Positions 8,299 to 17,050 of a DNA stretch of 64,000 nt are shown here, one piece after another. Source of the stretch: an uncultured Lachnospiraceae bacterium (GTDB taxonomy: Bacteria > Bacillota > Clostridia > Lachnospirales > Lachnospiraceae); assembly GCA_949949005.1 (NCBI GenBank), contig CATLHM010000006.1, forward strand, positions 113,812-177,811, given 5' to 3'. The first letter of the stretch is position 1; every line of letters starts with the position of its first letter. Under the pieces are notes generated by a model. It was not told where the DNA came from. It saw nothing but the letters and a program-made list of their open reading frames with translations, and did no database searches. The position numbers and the translations under genes were made by a program.

Positions 8299-9867
8299 TT
8301 ATTTAAAGAATTCGTCAATCTGCTTCTGTGCTTCCGCTATAATGGTGTCAAGGCCTGCCGCCTTCAATTCTTCGATACATTTGGGAACTGCGTCAGCCGG
8401 GTCGGATGCTCCCGTCAGCATGTCGAATTTATACTTATCCCATACCGTATTGACATTGGATACCTCATTTTGGATATTGGTAACATCAAGCGCAAATCCC
8501 AGACAAGTGGACGCTGTTGCCTCTTCATTCTGCTTCCTAACCTCATCCCACTGATTCGGGTCGGAGCCTTCCTGATTGCTCATCACAAAGAAAGTTCCCT
8601 GTGTGTAAGCAGGCCATGTCCAGTCATCCCGCAGACGCTTAACGGTGCCGTCTTCCAGATACTCAAAGTGATTTCCCTCTACGCCGAATGCGCACATATC
8701 ACGGAACTTGGAATCCGTATTGATCAGTTGCAATACCTTAAGCGCTTCTTCCTTGTAATTGGAGTTAACGGAAACCGCATTCATAGATCCCTGAATTGTT
8801 TCTGTCGTATACAAAGGCCCAAATACCTTAACCGCGTCATACTTTTCCACGCCCTGCAGAGTCTGCCACTGTACCACTGCGCTGGGCCATCCCTGTGCGT
8901 TGCCAAATACATTGCCTTTGCTGTCTTCCGCCACTACATTGGCATCGGGATTGATAATGCCGTCCATATACCAGGAGTGCAGCAGTTCCAGATTCGCCTT
9001 TATGTCTTCCTGTTCCAGCGTACATACTACCTTGCGCTCCGCATCGTCAATCTTTACGCCAATGGCCTGGATTCCTCCCGTCAGGCCGTCATACTCATTA
9101 AAGAAACCGTTCCACAGTGCGCCCTGGTTGAGCATAAGGGGATAGAGAGATTTGCCTTCCCCTTCCTTGATCGTCCGCACAATGGGGTCGATGGAGGCCA
9201 TATCCTTTACGGTTGTCATATCAATATTGTACTTTTGTACATACTGATCATCAAAATAGTAAAACTGTGTCAGAGAAGAGTCCTTATAAGTAGGTACGGC
9301 ATAGATATTGCCATGGATCTGTACGCCGTCCCAAAGCATTTCCGGAACAAAACTGTACAGCTCCGGCGTAACGCTCTGAACCATGTCGCTGATATTCTCA
9401 AATGCGCCAAGGTTTACAAATTTACTGTAATTGGTATTGTTTGTAAACATAATATCAAAATACTCACCGGCATTGACGATCGTATTCATCTTCGTGTCAT
9501 AATCGCCCCATCCGGCAATTTTCACGTCCAACCTGACGCCGATTTTCTCTTCGGTGTAATCACTGATCTGGGCAATCGCCTCGTCAAAGTCATCGGCGGG
9601 GGTTCCTCCAACCGTCCACCAGATCAGGGTGGGAACTTCCCCTGAAGCCTGAGCGGTATCCTCTGTCTTTGTCTCCGCCTCTGCCTCAGCTTCCGTATCG
9701 GATGTATCTGCCGCATCGGTACTTTCCTCTTCCTTTTCGGACGAATCTGCTGCCGGTTTTGCAGGCGCCTTTTCCGCATCGGAATTTCCGCAGCCTGCCA
9801 GCATTGCGGCGGTCATGACTGCCGCCATTCCTAATGCCAAAATTTTGCTTAAGCTTTTCCTTTTCAT
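8299..9867 (-). CDS. Extracellular sugar-binding lipoprotein (LplA/YtcQ type)
   Basis: This 522-residue solute-binding lipoprotein is the receptor of a CUT1 importer. The signal peptide MKRKSLSKILALGMAAVMTA ends in the lipobox LAGC, so the mature protein is anchored by Cys. An acidic Ser/Ala/Glu-rich linker precedes the binding domain, which starts near VPTLIWWTVGG. The start at 9867 follows AAGGAGG at 6 bp; longer in-frame starts lack a signal peptide at the N-terminus. It follows its two permease genes and has no ATPase gene nearby, as is usual for CUT1 systems that share an MsmK-type ATPase. Confidence 0.93.
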   Translation of the reverse strand: MKRKSLSKILALGMAAVMTAAMLAGCGNSDAEKAPAKPAADSSEKEEESTDAADTSDTEAEAEAETKTEDTAQASGEVPTLIWWTVGGTPADDFDEAIAQISDYTEEKIGVRLDVKIAGWGDYDTKMNTIVNAGEYFDIMFTNNTNYSKFVNLGAFENISDMVQSVTPELYSFVPEMLWDGVQIHGNIYAVPTYKDSSLTQFYYFDDQYVQKYNIDMTTVKDMASIDPIVRTIKEGEGKSLYPLMLNQGALWNGFFNEYDGLTGGIQAIGVKIDDAERKVVCTLEQEDIKANLELLHSWYMDGIINPDANVVAEDSKGNVFGNAQGWPSAVVQWQTLQGVEKYDAVKVFGPLYTTETIQGSMNAVSVNSNYKEEALKVLQLINTDSKFRDMCAFGVEGNHFEYLEDGTVKRLRDDWTWPAYTQGTFFVMSNQEGSDPNQWDEVRKQNEEATASTCLGFALDVTNIQNEVSNVNTVWDKYKFDMLTGASDPADAVPKCIEELKAAGLDTIIAEAQKQIDEFFK

Positions 9868-9972
9868 AGAAATCCTCCTTAATTTTTTGATTACGGCCAT
9901 TACAGCCGTTTTTCTATCTTCACGATGCATTTTGCCGCACCGGTTCGATACCAAAAATAAAGCAGACATCGT

Positions 9973-10923
9973 TTATCCTTTTACCGCTCCCAGCGTCAGC
10001 CCGGAAATAAAGTATTTCTGGAAAAACGGGTATGCACAGGCAATAGGGGCCACAATCATGACTACAATTGCCATACGCGCCGCCTCCTGGGGCATCTTCG
10101 CCAGCATCTCCGCCGCGCCAAGGCCCATGGTCGACGCATTTTTCGCCAGCATTTGAATATTGGTCAATATGGCGTTTAACAGTGCCTGCAAAGAGTATAA
10201 TTTCGAATCTTCAATATAAAGCATGGATTGATACCAGTCATTCCAATATGCAAAGCACAGGAACAGCCCGATGGTCGCCAATACCGGCTGGGAAATCGGA
10301 AGCACAATCCTCGAGAAGATGGTGAACTGGCTGGCGCCATCCATCTTTGCGGATTCAATCAGGGACTCCGGTACCGTGGTCTTAAAAAACGTCCGGCAGA
10401 TCACCACATTAAAGGAAGAGACACTGAGCGGCAGGATCAGCGCCCATACGGAATTTTTTAATCCCAAAAGCTGGCTGACCACATAATAAGTGGATACCAG
10501 ACCTCCGTTAAATACCATTGGGATAAATACCACCATGGTCAGGAATCCATTCAGTTTATAGTCCGGACGGGAAAGCACATATCCCATTAAGGTGGTGAGA
10601 AGAACCCCCAGGGCCGTTCCCACTATGGTCACAAAGATGGATACCCCCAGCGCGCGGAAAATCATTTTGCTCTGGGAGAGCAGAAACGTATAGCCTTCCA
10701 GCGAAAAAATCTTCGGTATGAACCGGTACCCATACTCCGTGATTGAGGCCTCCGCCGAAAAGGAGATGGCCACCACCAACAGGATAGGTATGATACATGC
10801 CAGTGCCATCAACAAAAAAATCAGGTTCAGTATCACATTGACCGGTTTGGATACCCGGTTGAAACGGTCAAATCCGTCCGGCTCATTTTTCTTTCTTTTC
10901 TGTATCTGTTTTTTATTGTCCAT
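9973..10923 (-). CDS. Carbohydrate ABC transporter permease, LplC type
   Basis: This 316-residue membrane protein has about six transmembrane segments, the EAA loop LIESAKMDGASQFTIF and the LplC-type end FQKYFISGLTLGAVKG. The start at 10923 is preferred because a G-run (GGGGG) lies about 7 bp upstream; an in-frame ATG at 10944 has no ribosome site. It forms the pore with the LplB-type partner encoded upstream and receives substrate from the downstream lipoprotein. Confidence 0.92.
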   Translation of the reverse strand: MDNKKQIQKRKKNEPDGFDRFNRVSKPVNVILNLIFLLMALACIIPILLVVAISFSAEASITEYGYRFIPKIFSLEGYTFLLSQSKMIFRALGVSIFVTIVGTALGVLLTTLMGYVLSRPDYKLNGFLTMVVFIPMVFNGGLVSTYYVVSQLLGLKNSVWALILPLSVSSFNVVICRTFFKTTVPESLIESAKMDGASQFTIFSRIVLPISQPVLATIGLFLCFAYWNDWYQSMLYIEDSKLYSLQALLNAILTNIQMLAKNASTMGLGAAEMLAKMPQEAARMAIVVMIVAPIACAYPFFQKYFISGLTLGAVKG

Positions 10924-10983
10924 ATGAAACCCCCATGCTGCCAACAGCCTGCAAATTTAGACTTTAGCAAATTTGTCAATACG

Positions 10984-11928
10984 CTAAATCATTGCACTTT
11001 CCCTATCAAATTTTCTGACTATGGCATTTGCCGTCAGTATGGTAATACATCCCGCCACTGACTGGATAAATGCAGCGGCAGCCGACATTCCCGTAGTGGA
11101 CGTCTTCAATTGTTTATATACATAGACATCCAGCGTATACACAACATCGTACAGCGAATTAGAATCCCTCGGCACCTGATAGAACAATCCGAAATCGGAA
11201 TAGAAAATACGTCCCACATTCATGATGAACATCAAGATGATGACTGTCTTCATCAGAGGCAGGGTGATATACCGAATCTGCTGCCATATGGTTGCGCCGT
11301 CAATCCCCGCAGCCTCATAGTAGCTTTTGTCAATGCCCGTGATGGCCGCAAGGTATACCACCATCCCGTAGCCGACTCCCTTCCACAGATTCATAAAAAC
11401 CAAAAACGGAGGCCACATCCCCGGCTTCATATACCACTGCTGCCTCTCCATCCCCAGAGAATCCAGCATATTGTTTATAAGCCCTTTATCAAAGCTAAGA
11501 AATGCCCAAACCAATGCGGTGACCACCACCCATGACAAAAAATAAGGCATGAACATTGCAGTCTGGTAAACCTTCATCAATTTTTTTGAGTGGAGCTGCC
11601 CGATGGCAATCGCAGCCGCCACGGGCACAACAATGCCCAAAACAATAAAAACGATATTATACGCCAGTGTATTTTTAATAATCAGCCAAATATCCCCTGT
11701 TGAGAAAAGGAATTTAAAGTTGTCAAATCCCACCCATTCACTGGTCAGGAAGCTTTTTAAAAATCCCCCGTTGATCTTAAATTTTTTAAAGGCGATCACA
11801 ATGCCGAACATGGGCATAAAGCAAAAAAGGAAATACCAGATCGTAGTGGGCAAAGCCAGCAGAGTAAGCTCCGTATCGTCCTTGTTCCAACGCCTCTTTT
11901 TCCTTTTAATCTTCTTCTCTCCTGCCAT
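10984..11928 (-). CDS. Carbohydrate ABC transporter permease, LplB type
   Basis: This 314-residue permease has a basic N-terminus (MAGEKKIKRKKRRW), about six membrane segments and the EAA loop YYEAAGIDGATIWQQI. It ends in IVRKFDRESAMI, typical of LplB proteins. AAGGAGG lies 8 bp upstream of the ATG. It is the first gene of the LplB-LplC-lipoprotein operon and has a clear promoter in front. Confidence 0.92.
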   Translation of the reverse strand: MAGEKKIKRKKRRWNKDDTELTLLALPTTIWYFLFCFMPMFGIVIAFKKFKINGGFLKSFLTSEWVGFDNFKFLFSTGDIWLIIKNTLAYNIVFIVLGIVVPVAAAIAIGQLHSKKLMKVYQTAMFMPYFLSWVVVTALVWAFLSFDKGLINNMLDSLGMERQQWYMKPGMWPPFLVFMNLWKGVGYGMVVYLAAITGIDKSYYEAAGIDGATIWQQIRYITLPLMKTVIILMFIMNVGRIFYSDFGLFYQVPRDSNSLYDVVYTLDVYVYKQLKTSTTGMSAAAAFIQSVAGCITILTANAIVRKFDRESAMI

Positions 11929-11969
11929 GCTGCATCCTCCTTTCGCATCTTTACCAAGGATTTTGTACT

Positions 11970-11998
11970 GATATATTATATCTTAGATAGTTTGTCAA
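11970..11998 (-). promoter_or_regulatory. Promoter of the LplB-LplC-lipoprotein operon
   Basis: On the minus strand TTGACA (11993-11998) and TATATC (11970-11975) are 17 bp apart. The region upstream to about 12080 is AT-rich and contains repeated ACTAATAT elements, possible sites for the AraC-type regulator. Confidence 0.65.
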
Positions 11999-12109
11999 TT
12001 ATATCTATATTTCCTTAGATATTAGTACAAAAATATTAGTTCGATATTACAATTTCCCTCCTCATTTTTGTGCATTTTTCACATATTAGGAAAAGGGCAG
12101 CAAAAACAC

Positions 12110-12158
12110 AAAAAAAGAGCCCGCGCCGGCGGCAGATTCCTGCCTCCCTAACGGGCCC
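12110..12158 (-). terminator. Terminator of the long catabolic operon (after deoC)
   Basis: On the minus strand a branched hairpin (outer arms 12152-12158 and 12117-12123, inner GGCAG/CTGCC) is followed by seven T residues (12110-12116). It lies about 45 bp after the DeoC stop. Confidence 0.75.
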
Positions 12159-12201
12159 CCTGTTCATTTATAGCGTTATAATTTGCTTATTCCTTCTGTT
12201 G

Positions 12202-12891
12202 TCACTGCGCTTTTGCCTTCAATTCCTCCACAATCCCAACACTGGCCGTGGAGCCTATGCGGGATACGCCCAGCTCAATCATCCGAAGGGCGGTTTCCAG
12301 GCTGCGGATTCCGCCTGCCGCTTTGATCTTTACAACCTCCCCCACCGCGTTTTTCATCAGCTCCACATCCTCAAAGGTGGCTCCCCCTGTCCCAAAGCCC
12401 GTGGAGGTCTTGATAAAGTCCGGCCTTACCTCTTTTGCGATTTTGCACAGGGCAAGCTTCTCCTCCCGGGTCAGATAGCAGTTCTCGAAAATCACCTTGG
12501 AAATCACCTTCTCCCGGCGGCAGAGCTCCACAATGGCTCTCATTTCTTCTTCCACATAGGCATAATTTTTTTCCTTGAGCTGGGTGAGATTGACCACATA
12601 ATCAATCTCATGGGCCCCGTTTTTGATGGCGTCCTCCGTCTCAAAAACCTTGGCCGCAACGGTATTTTGTCCGAGGGGAAAGCCCACTGCCGCCCCTACA
12701 TGGATGTTTGTATTTTCCAGCAGTTTCCTGCACAATGCCACCGGCGCCGGGTTGATGGCCACCATGGCAAATCCGTATTCCCTTGCCTCCCCGCAGAGCT
12801 TTTCAAAGTCAGCCTTTGTGGCGTAAGCCCTGAGCTGGGTATGGTCGAAATAGCCTGCCAGCTTTTCAGGGGTAATCTCCGTTTGTTTCAT
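12202..12891 (-). CDS. deoC: Deoxyribose-phosphate aldolase
   Basis: This 229-residue class I aldolase cleaves 2-deoxy-ribose-5-phosphate to glyceraldehyde-3-phosphate and acetaldehyde. Schiff-base Lys161 lies in FIKTSTGFGTGGAT, proton-relay Lys190 in VKIKAAGGIR, and Asp97 in DYVVNL. GGAGG lies 8 bp before the start at 12891; an ATG four codons earlier (12903) is possible. It is the last gene of the operon and is not accompanied by nucleoside genes (deoA, deoB, cdd), so its substrate may be a 2-deoxy sugar phosphate made by neighbouring enzymes. The aldolase chemistry is certain from motifs; the physiological substrate is inferred. Confidence 0.93.
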   Translation of the reverse strand: MKQTEITPEKLAGYFDHTQLRAYATKADFEKLCGEAREYGFAMVAINPAPVALCRKLLENTNIHVGAAVGFPLGQNTVAAKVFETEDAIKNGAHEIDYVVNLTQLKEKNYAYVEEEMRAIVELCRREKVISKVIFENCYLTREEKLALCKIAKEVRPDFIKTSTGFGTGGATFEDVELMKNAVGEVVKIKAAGGIRSLETALRMIELGVSRIGSTASVGIVEELKAKAQ

Positions 12892-12952
12892 CTTAACCTC
12901 CATCCTGCCGCCCTCCGGCGGCTCTATGCCTGAAAATCAAAGGTTTCACTCT

Positions 12953-14482
12953 TCACTGCCGGATCTGAGCCAGCTTTTCATAAACCGGCCGCAGCGCTTC
13001 ATAGGCCTGGTCAAAAATCTTGTAATATCTGCCGTAGATTTCCGTCCTTGCCCCATCCGGCCTGACCACGCTGCCTGTCGGATTTAGTTTTTTTACTGCC
13101 CGGAAATCGGGATACATCCCGATCCCCACACCGCCGCAGACCGCGGCTCCAAGGCTGGTGGCCTCCTCCGAATATATCGGCAGCTTTAAGGGCTTTCCCC
13201 ATATATCCGCCAGTATCTGGGGCCAGGCCTTTCCTTTCGCGCCGCCTCCTATGAGGATAAGAGATTCGCTCTCCCGGCGCGCCATAAGAATATCCAGGAT
13301 CACCTTCAGGTTAAATCCCACGCCCTCCAGCACCGCCCGGGCCATATCCGCCTTTTGGGTTCTTACGTCCATTCCGATAAAAGCCCCTCTCGCCATATGA
13401 TCCCACCTGGGGCTGCGCTCCCCCAACAGGTAGGGAAGATAAAGCACGCCGCCCGCTCCGGGCGTGCCTTCCATCATGGCCTGATCCAGCAGGTCATAGA
13501 CGCTTTCGCCTCTTTCCGCGGCAATCCTTTCCTCTTCTCCGCAAAAGGTGTCCTTATACCAGCTATAGGACAGACCTGCCGCCTGCATGGTGCCGCAGGG
13601 GGTGTACAGATCCGGGTTCAGATGAATCCAGTTGAAGGTACGCAGCCTGTCGTCATACACCGGCTCCTTATTCGCCGTGGAAATCCAGGAGGAGGAACCA
13701 AGCACACAATAAGTATCCCCTTCCTCCACGACTCCGGCCCCCACACAGGCGCAGCTTCCGTCTCCTCCCCCGATCACCACCGGCGTTCCTTCCATGAGCC
13801 CGCAGGCCGCCGCGGCTTCTTTGGTCACTCTGCCTGCCAGCTCGGCGGAAGGGCAGGCCTGGGGCAGCAGCCCGGAGGGAATCTCCAAAGCCCCGCAAAT
13901 CTCTTCCGACCATTTCTTCCTGCGAAGATCAAAGAGATTGGTGCCTCCCGCATCGGAATAATCCGTCACAAAGCGTCCCGTCAGATGGTAGATAATAAAA
14001 TCCTTTGCGTGGAGCATCCGATAGGCCTTTTTATATGCCTCCGGTTCCTTTTCCCGTATCCACAGAAGCTTTGCGGCCGAATAGGAAGCGCTGGCCCGAT
14101 GGCCGGTGATCCGGTACGTTCTTTCCATCCCGATCCTGTCTGTTATTTCCTTTTCCTGGCTGGACGCGCGGGTATCCGCCCAGATAATCATAGGTCGGAT
14201 GGGATTGCCCTCCCGGTCTACCAAAAGGCACCCCATCATCTGGCCGCTGAAGGATACGCAGGCCACCTGTCTTGCTCCGATACCGGCCTTTTCTATCAGT
14301 TCCTTTGTGGAATCACACACTGCCCGCCACCAGTCCCGGGGCTCCTGCTCCGCCCACCCCGGACGGGGATACCGGGTCTTATAAACCGCCACCGCACTGG
14401 CGGCCAGCCTGCCGTCCTCGCAGTAAAGTGTGGCCTTGTTTCCGCTGGTTCCCAGGTCATGCGCAAGAATATATCTTTCCAT
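12953..14482 (-). CDS. FGGY-family carbohydrate kinase (xylulokinase-like)
   Basis: This 509-residue ATP-dependent sugar kinase begins with the phosphate-binding hairpin ILAHDLGTSGNKATLY. It contains VIGGGDGSCACVGAGV at the domain interface and LIGGGAKGKAWPQILADIWG in the adenosine-binding half. The start at 14482 follows GGAGGGG; the upstream in-frame ATG adds an N-terminal stretch absent from the family. FGGY kinases act on pentuloses, polyols and related sugars; the motifs do not decide the substrate. Lying between an SMP-30 lactonase and DeoC, it may phosphorylate an intermediate that DeoC then cleaves. Confidence 0.9.
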   Translation of the reverse strand: MERYILAHDLGTSGNKATLYCEDGRLAASAVAVYKTRYPRPGWAEQEPRDWWRAVCDSTKELIEKAGIGARQVACVSFSGQMMGCLLVDREGNPIRPMIIWADTRASSQEKEITDRIGMERTYRITGHRASASYSAAKLLWIREKEPEAYKKAYRMLHAKDFIIYHLTGRFVTDYSDAGGTNLFDLRRKKWSEEICGALEIPSGLLPQACPSAELAGRVTKEAAAACGLMEGTPVVIGGGDGSCACVGAGVVEEGDTYCVLGSSSWISTANKEPVYDDRLRTFNWIHLNPDLYTPCGTMQAAGLSYSWYKDTFCGEEERIAAERGESVYDLLDQAMMEGTPGAGGVLYLPYLLGERSPRWDHMARGAFIGMDVRTQKADMARAVLEGVGFNLKVILDILMARRESESLILIGGGAKGKAWPQILADIWGKPLKLPIYSEEATSLGAAVCGGVGIGMYPDFRAVKKLNPTGSVVRPDGARTEIYGRYYKIFDQAYEALRPVYEKLAQIRQ

Positions 14483-14551
14483 GCCAACCCCTCCGCTTTC
14501 TACGCTGATTTTTGCCGCGTGCATACATTTCCCATAGGTCCGTCACGCCCC

Positions 14552-15538
14552 TCAAAGTTCCATCTGAACCAGCGTGGCAGGCATCTCGTGCTTGGTGTTC
14601 ACCTTCCCCGGCCCTGTCACCAGGTCAAAACAGGAAATAATGAGCCGCCCGTCCCATACGATGGGTTCCCCCGGCTGATCAAGGCCGCCGTCCACGCCGC
14701 TGCAGTCCGGACTCTGGGCAACCCGCTCCACCCTGCCGTCCGGTGTCACCCTGGCAATGGCATTGGCGCAGAAATCCGCAATGTAAAGATTTCCTTTCTC
14801 ATCAAAGATCATGCCGTCTGTGCTCTGCAGGCTGTCCGGATCCCGGGCAAAAAGCTTGTTTTCCTTCAGGCTTCCATCCTCATTGAAGGTGATTCTGTAC
14901 ACTGCCCCGTCGCCGAAATTGCCCACATACAGATTTCCTTCCCGGTCAAAAACAATTCCGTCCGCCCCGTACTGGCAGTCCGGATTCTGCGTCACAAAGG
15001 AAGCGAAAATATTCGGATCGGCCAGGGTATTGGTCACATGGACGTCCTTTTCCTCCAGCCCGAAACGGTACACACAGCTCACCAGCTTTCCGTCCTCTCT
15101 CTTCTCCGGATGCAGATAACTCTGGGTCACATACATGTAACCGTCCTTAATCCGTATCCCGTTGGGATGCTCCATGCCGTCCGCAACCACCACCGTCTCC
15201 AGGATTTCTCCCTGGTCCGTCACCTTCAGTTTCAGAACCCGTCCCTTGTAAAGGAGGTCTTCCCTTTCGCTCCATCCCTGGTTATCGCACAGGTAAATGT
15301 TCCAGTCCCCGTCAAAAGCAATCCCCATATTCCGGGCCACTTTGGTCTGCGGATGCACCGGCACATCAAACCATTTTTCCGCCCTCCCCTGCCTGTCAAG
15401 GCGAAGCACCATCCCGGAAAAGTCGTCACGGGCATAATTGGGGCAGGAGAGCACCAGATTCCCATGCCTGTCTATGGCCATACCGTCCGGAGTACACACG
15501 TAATCCGGCAATACACTGAAAAGTTTTGTTTCCCGCAT
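14552..15538 (-). CDS. SMP-30/gluconolactonase-like beta-propeller protein
   Basis: This 328-residue protein has the repeated blades of the SMP-30/LRE family (CTPDGMAIDRHGNLVLS, GIAFDGDWNIYLCDNQG, ADGIVFDREGNLYVGNFGDG, DGMIFDEKGNLYIADFCANA). It has no signal peptide. Members hydrolyse sugar lactones with a divalent metal; the Asn/Asp residues in the blade motifs fit the metal site. GGAGGTTAACA precedes the ATG. Its place after a zinc-type dehydrogenase suggests the pair oxidises a sugar to a lactone and then opens it. The exact lactone is unknown. Confidence 0.82.
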   Translation of the reverse strand: MRETKLFSVLPDYVCTPDGMAIDRHGNLVLSCPNYARDDFSGMVLRLDRQGRAEKWFDVPVHPQTKVARNMGIAFDGDWNIYLCDNQGWSEREDLLYKGRVLKLKVTDQGEILETVVVADGMEHPNGIRIKDGYMYVTQSYLHPEKREDGKLVSCVYRFGLEEKDVHVTNTLADPNIFASFVTQNPDCQYGADGIVFDREGNLYVGNFGDGAVYRITFNEDGSLKENKLFARDPDSLQSTDGMIFDEKGNLYIADFCANAIARVTPDGRVERVAQSPDCSGVDGGLDQPGEPIVWDGRLIISCFDLVTGPGKVNTKHEMPATLVQMEL

Positions 15539-15564
15539 TGTTAACCTCCATTTTTATATCCTAT

Positions 15565-16614
15565 TTAGAATGTTATTACGATCTTCTTTGTTCCCGGTTC
15601 CCTCTTCTCCACCAGCGCAAAGGCATCCATAATGTGATCGAAGGAAAAGGTGTGGGAGATAAAATCCATGGGATCCAGCACTCCCGCATTGATCCATGCC
15701 ATGATCTGGGAATGTGCCTCACCCTCCTCCTTTTTGCTGGGCCACTGCACAAAGTTCAGGCTCCAGTTATAGGGCGCATGGCTCCAGTCCAGCTCCATCC
15801 CCAACTTGGGAGAGATGCCGTAGCCGCAGATTTTTCCGTTATACCGGATCAGTCCCATGGCCTGATTGAGCAGGGCATTGATCCCCACCGCGTCCACCAC
15901 GTTGTCCACCCCTTCCGGGAACAGACGGCGCACCTCCTTGTCTATATCGCAGGTACTGGAATTAAAGGCATAGTCTGCCCCCATCCGTTTTGCCTCCTGC
16001 ACCTTATCCTCAAAAACGTCCGTGGTGATCACCGTCCCCATGCCCAGAAGCTTACAGAACCGGGTAAAGCACAATCCCACCGGCCCCGCTCCAAAAATCA
16101 GCACGCTCTCATTGGGACGAAAGCCAAACCGGCGGATGGCGCTGAGCACCTCCCGGAAAGTGATGATCATGGCCGCCCCTGTGGCGTCTACCCGGTCATC
16201 CGGGCGGATCAGGGTCTGTGCAAGATAGCCCTCGCTCCACTGACCGGTGCCGGGGCCCATGCCGTTTTCAATGTACGCTTGGGCATCCCCGACCACCGCA
16301 TACTCGCTGTAAGCGCCCCAGCCGGGGGTATAGCCCTCTATTGGCTTTTCCAGGAAGGGAAGCAGCACCAGGTCTCCTTTTTTCAGGCTTTTTACGTCTG
16401 CTCCCGTCTCCACCACCTCTCCTACGCCCTCATGGCCCAAAATGGCAGGATAGGTGTCAAAATTCTTAAAGGTGCGGTGGATCAGCTTGGTATCGGTTCC
16501 GTTGCACACACCGCAGCTCTTCATTTTTACCAGGGCCTGGCAGCGCCCATATTCCGGTATGGGAAACTCCTTTAGGGCAAGAGCGCCCTGGTTATCAACC
16601 GTCAATGCTTTCAT
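15565..16614 (-). CDS. Zinc-type alcohol/sugar dehydrogenase (MDR family)
   Basis: This 349-residue medium-chain dehydrogenase keeps the catalytic zinc residues (CGVCNGTD near 36-43 and GHEGVGEVV near 64-72) and the NAD(P) Rossmann motif ILIFGAGPVGLCF. It lacks the four-Cys structural zinc lobe seen in the polyol dehydrogenase at 50.3 kb. GAGG precedes the start by 7 bp. It probably oxidises a sugar or sugar acid in the same path as the Gfo/Idh/MocA enzyme and the lactonase next to it. The cofactor and substrate are not determined from sequence. Confidence 0.88.
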   Translation of the reverse strand: MKALTVDNQGALALKEFPIPEYGRCQALVKMKSCGVCNGTDTKLIHRTFKNFDTYPAILGHEGVGEVVETGADVKSLKKGDLVLLPFLEKPIEGYTPGWGAYSEYAVVGDAQAYIENGMGPGTGQWSEGYLAQTLIRPDDRVDATGAAMIITFREVLSAIRRFGFRPNESVLIFGAGPVGLCFTRFCKLLGMGTVITTDVFEDKVQEAKRMGADYAFNSSTCDIDKEVRRLFPEGVDNVVDAVGINALLNQAMGLIRYNGKICGYGISPKLGMELDWSHAPYNWSLNFVQWPSKKEEGEAHSQIMAWINAGVLDPMDFISHTFSFDHIMDAFALVEKREPGTKKIVITF

Positions 16615-16629
16615 TCTATGTCCTCATTT

Positions 16630-16683
16630 CTGCGCGGCATTTTGTGTATGACAAGTTTGTGGACGCCGCGCAGACACAAACTT
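16630..16683 (-). repeat. Interleaved inverted repeats between cupin and dehydrogenase genes
   Basis: Two perfect 9-bp inverted repeats interlock: 16630-16638 pairs with 16665-16673, and 16653-16661 pairs with 16675-16683. The order left1-left2-right1-right2 is that of a pseudoknot or of mutually exclusive hairpins in the mRNA. The second stem resembles the X module of the repeats at 18.2 and 33.8 kb. Confidence 0.6.
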
Positions 16684-16693
16684 GCCTTTCTTC

Positions 16694-17020
16694 TTATCTG
16701 GCATGGCACCACAGAACCACGGCCGGATCTTCCTGATCAGAGATCACGTGATGATCCTCCCCGGGCTCTACCAGAATAATGTCCCCGGTCTTTAGAGACT
16801 CCTCTCTGTCGTCTATCTGAACAACGGCCTTTCCCTGCACCACCATAAACAGCTCGCAGTCCTCATGTATGTGGGTTCCCTCCGGATTGTCGTTGGCATG
16901 GCTCACCTCCCCGGGCTTAGAAAAGGACAGCCCGCCGGTATAGAGCTTGTCACCGGGCAGTACGCCCTCAAAAATATGTCCACATGCTGGATTTAAATCT
17001 TTGATTGTCAATTTCTTCAT
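16694..17020 (-). CDS. Small cupin-domain protein
   Basis: This 108-residue single-domain cupin has the metal-binding His cluster in GTHIHEDCELFMVVQGKAVV (about 50-69) and the second cupin motif GDIILVEPGEDHHVI. AGGAGG lies upstream of the ATG. Such proteins act as sugar isomerases or epimerases, or as sensors of small metabolites. It lies between two oxidoreductase genes in a sugar-acid catabolic operon, so an isomerase or mutarotase-like role is possible, but nothing in the sequence fixes it. Confidence 0.8.
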   Translation of the reverse strand: MKKLTIKDLNPACGHIFEGVLPGDKLYTGGLSFSKPGEVSHANDNPEGTHIHEDCELFMVVQGKAVVQIDDREESLKTGDIILVEPGEDHHVISDQEDPAVVLWCHAR

Positions 17021-17050
17021 TTGCTTTGCTCCTCCTACTGGATTGTTTTG

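Noticed and set aside
8287..9645. Plus-strand open frame of 452 codons
   Set aside because: It is antisense to the sugar-binding lipoprotein, whose signal peptide and lipobox are clear. No ribosome site or recognisable motif is present.
10951..10978. Further X-type repeat between the first LplB and LplC permease genes
   Set aside because: Only CAAATTT-type half-elements are shared; the GC-rich loop and second hairpin are missing, so it could be chance in AT-rich sequence.
12202..12891. Nucleoside salvage role for DeoC
   Set aside because: No deoA, deoB, cdd, pdp or nucleoside transporter is seen in the operon; it is embedded in a sugar-acid catabolic gene set.
13355..15544. Plus-strand open frame of 729 codons
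   Set aside because: It lies fully antisense to the FGGY kinase and SMP-30 genes, has no family signature and has an His/Pro-rich composition typical of the reverse frame of GC-biased genes.
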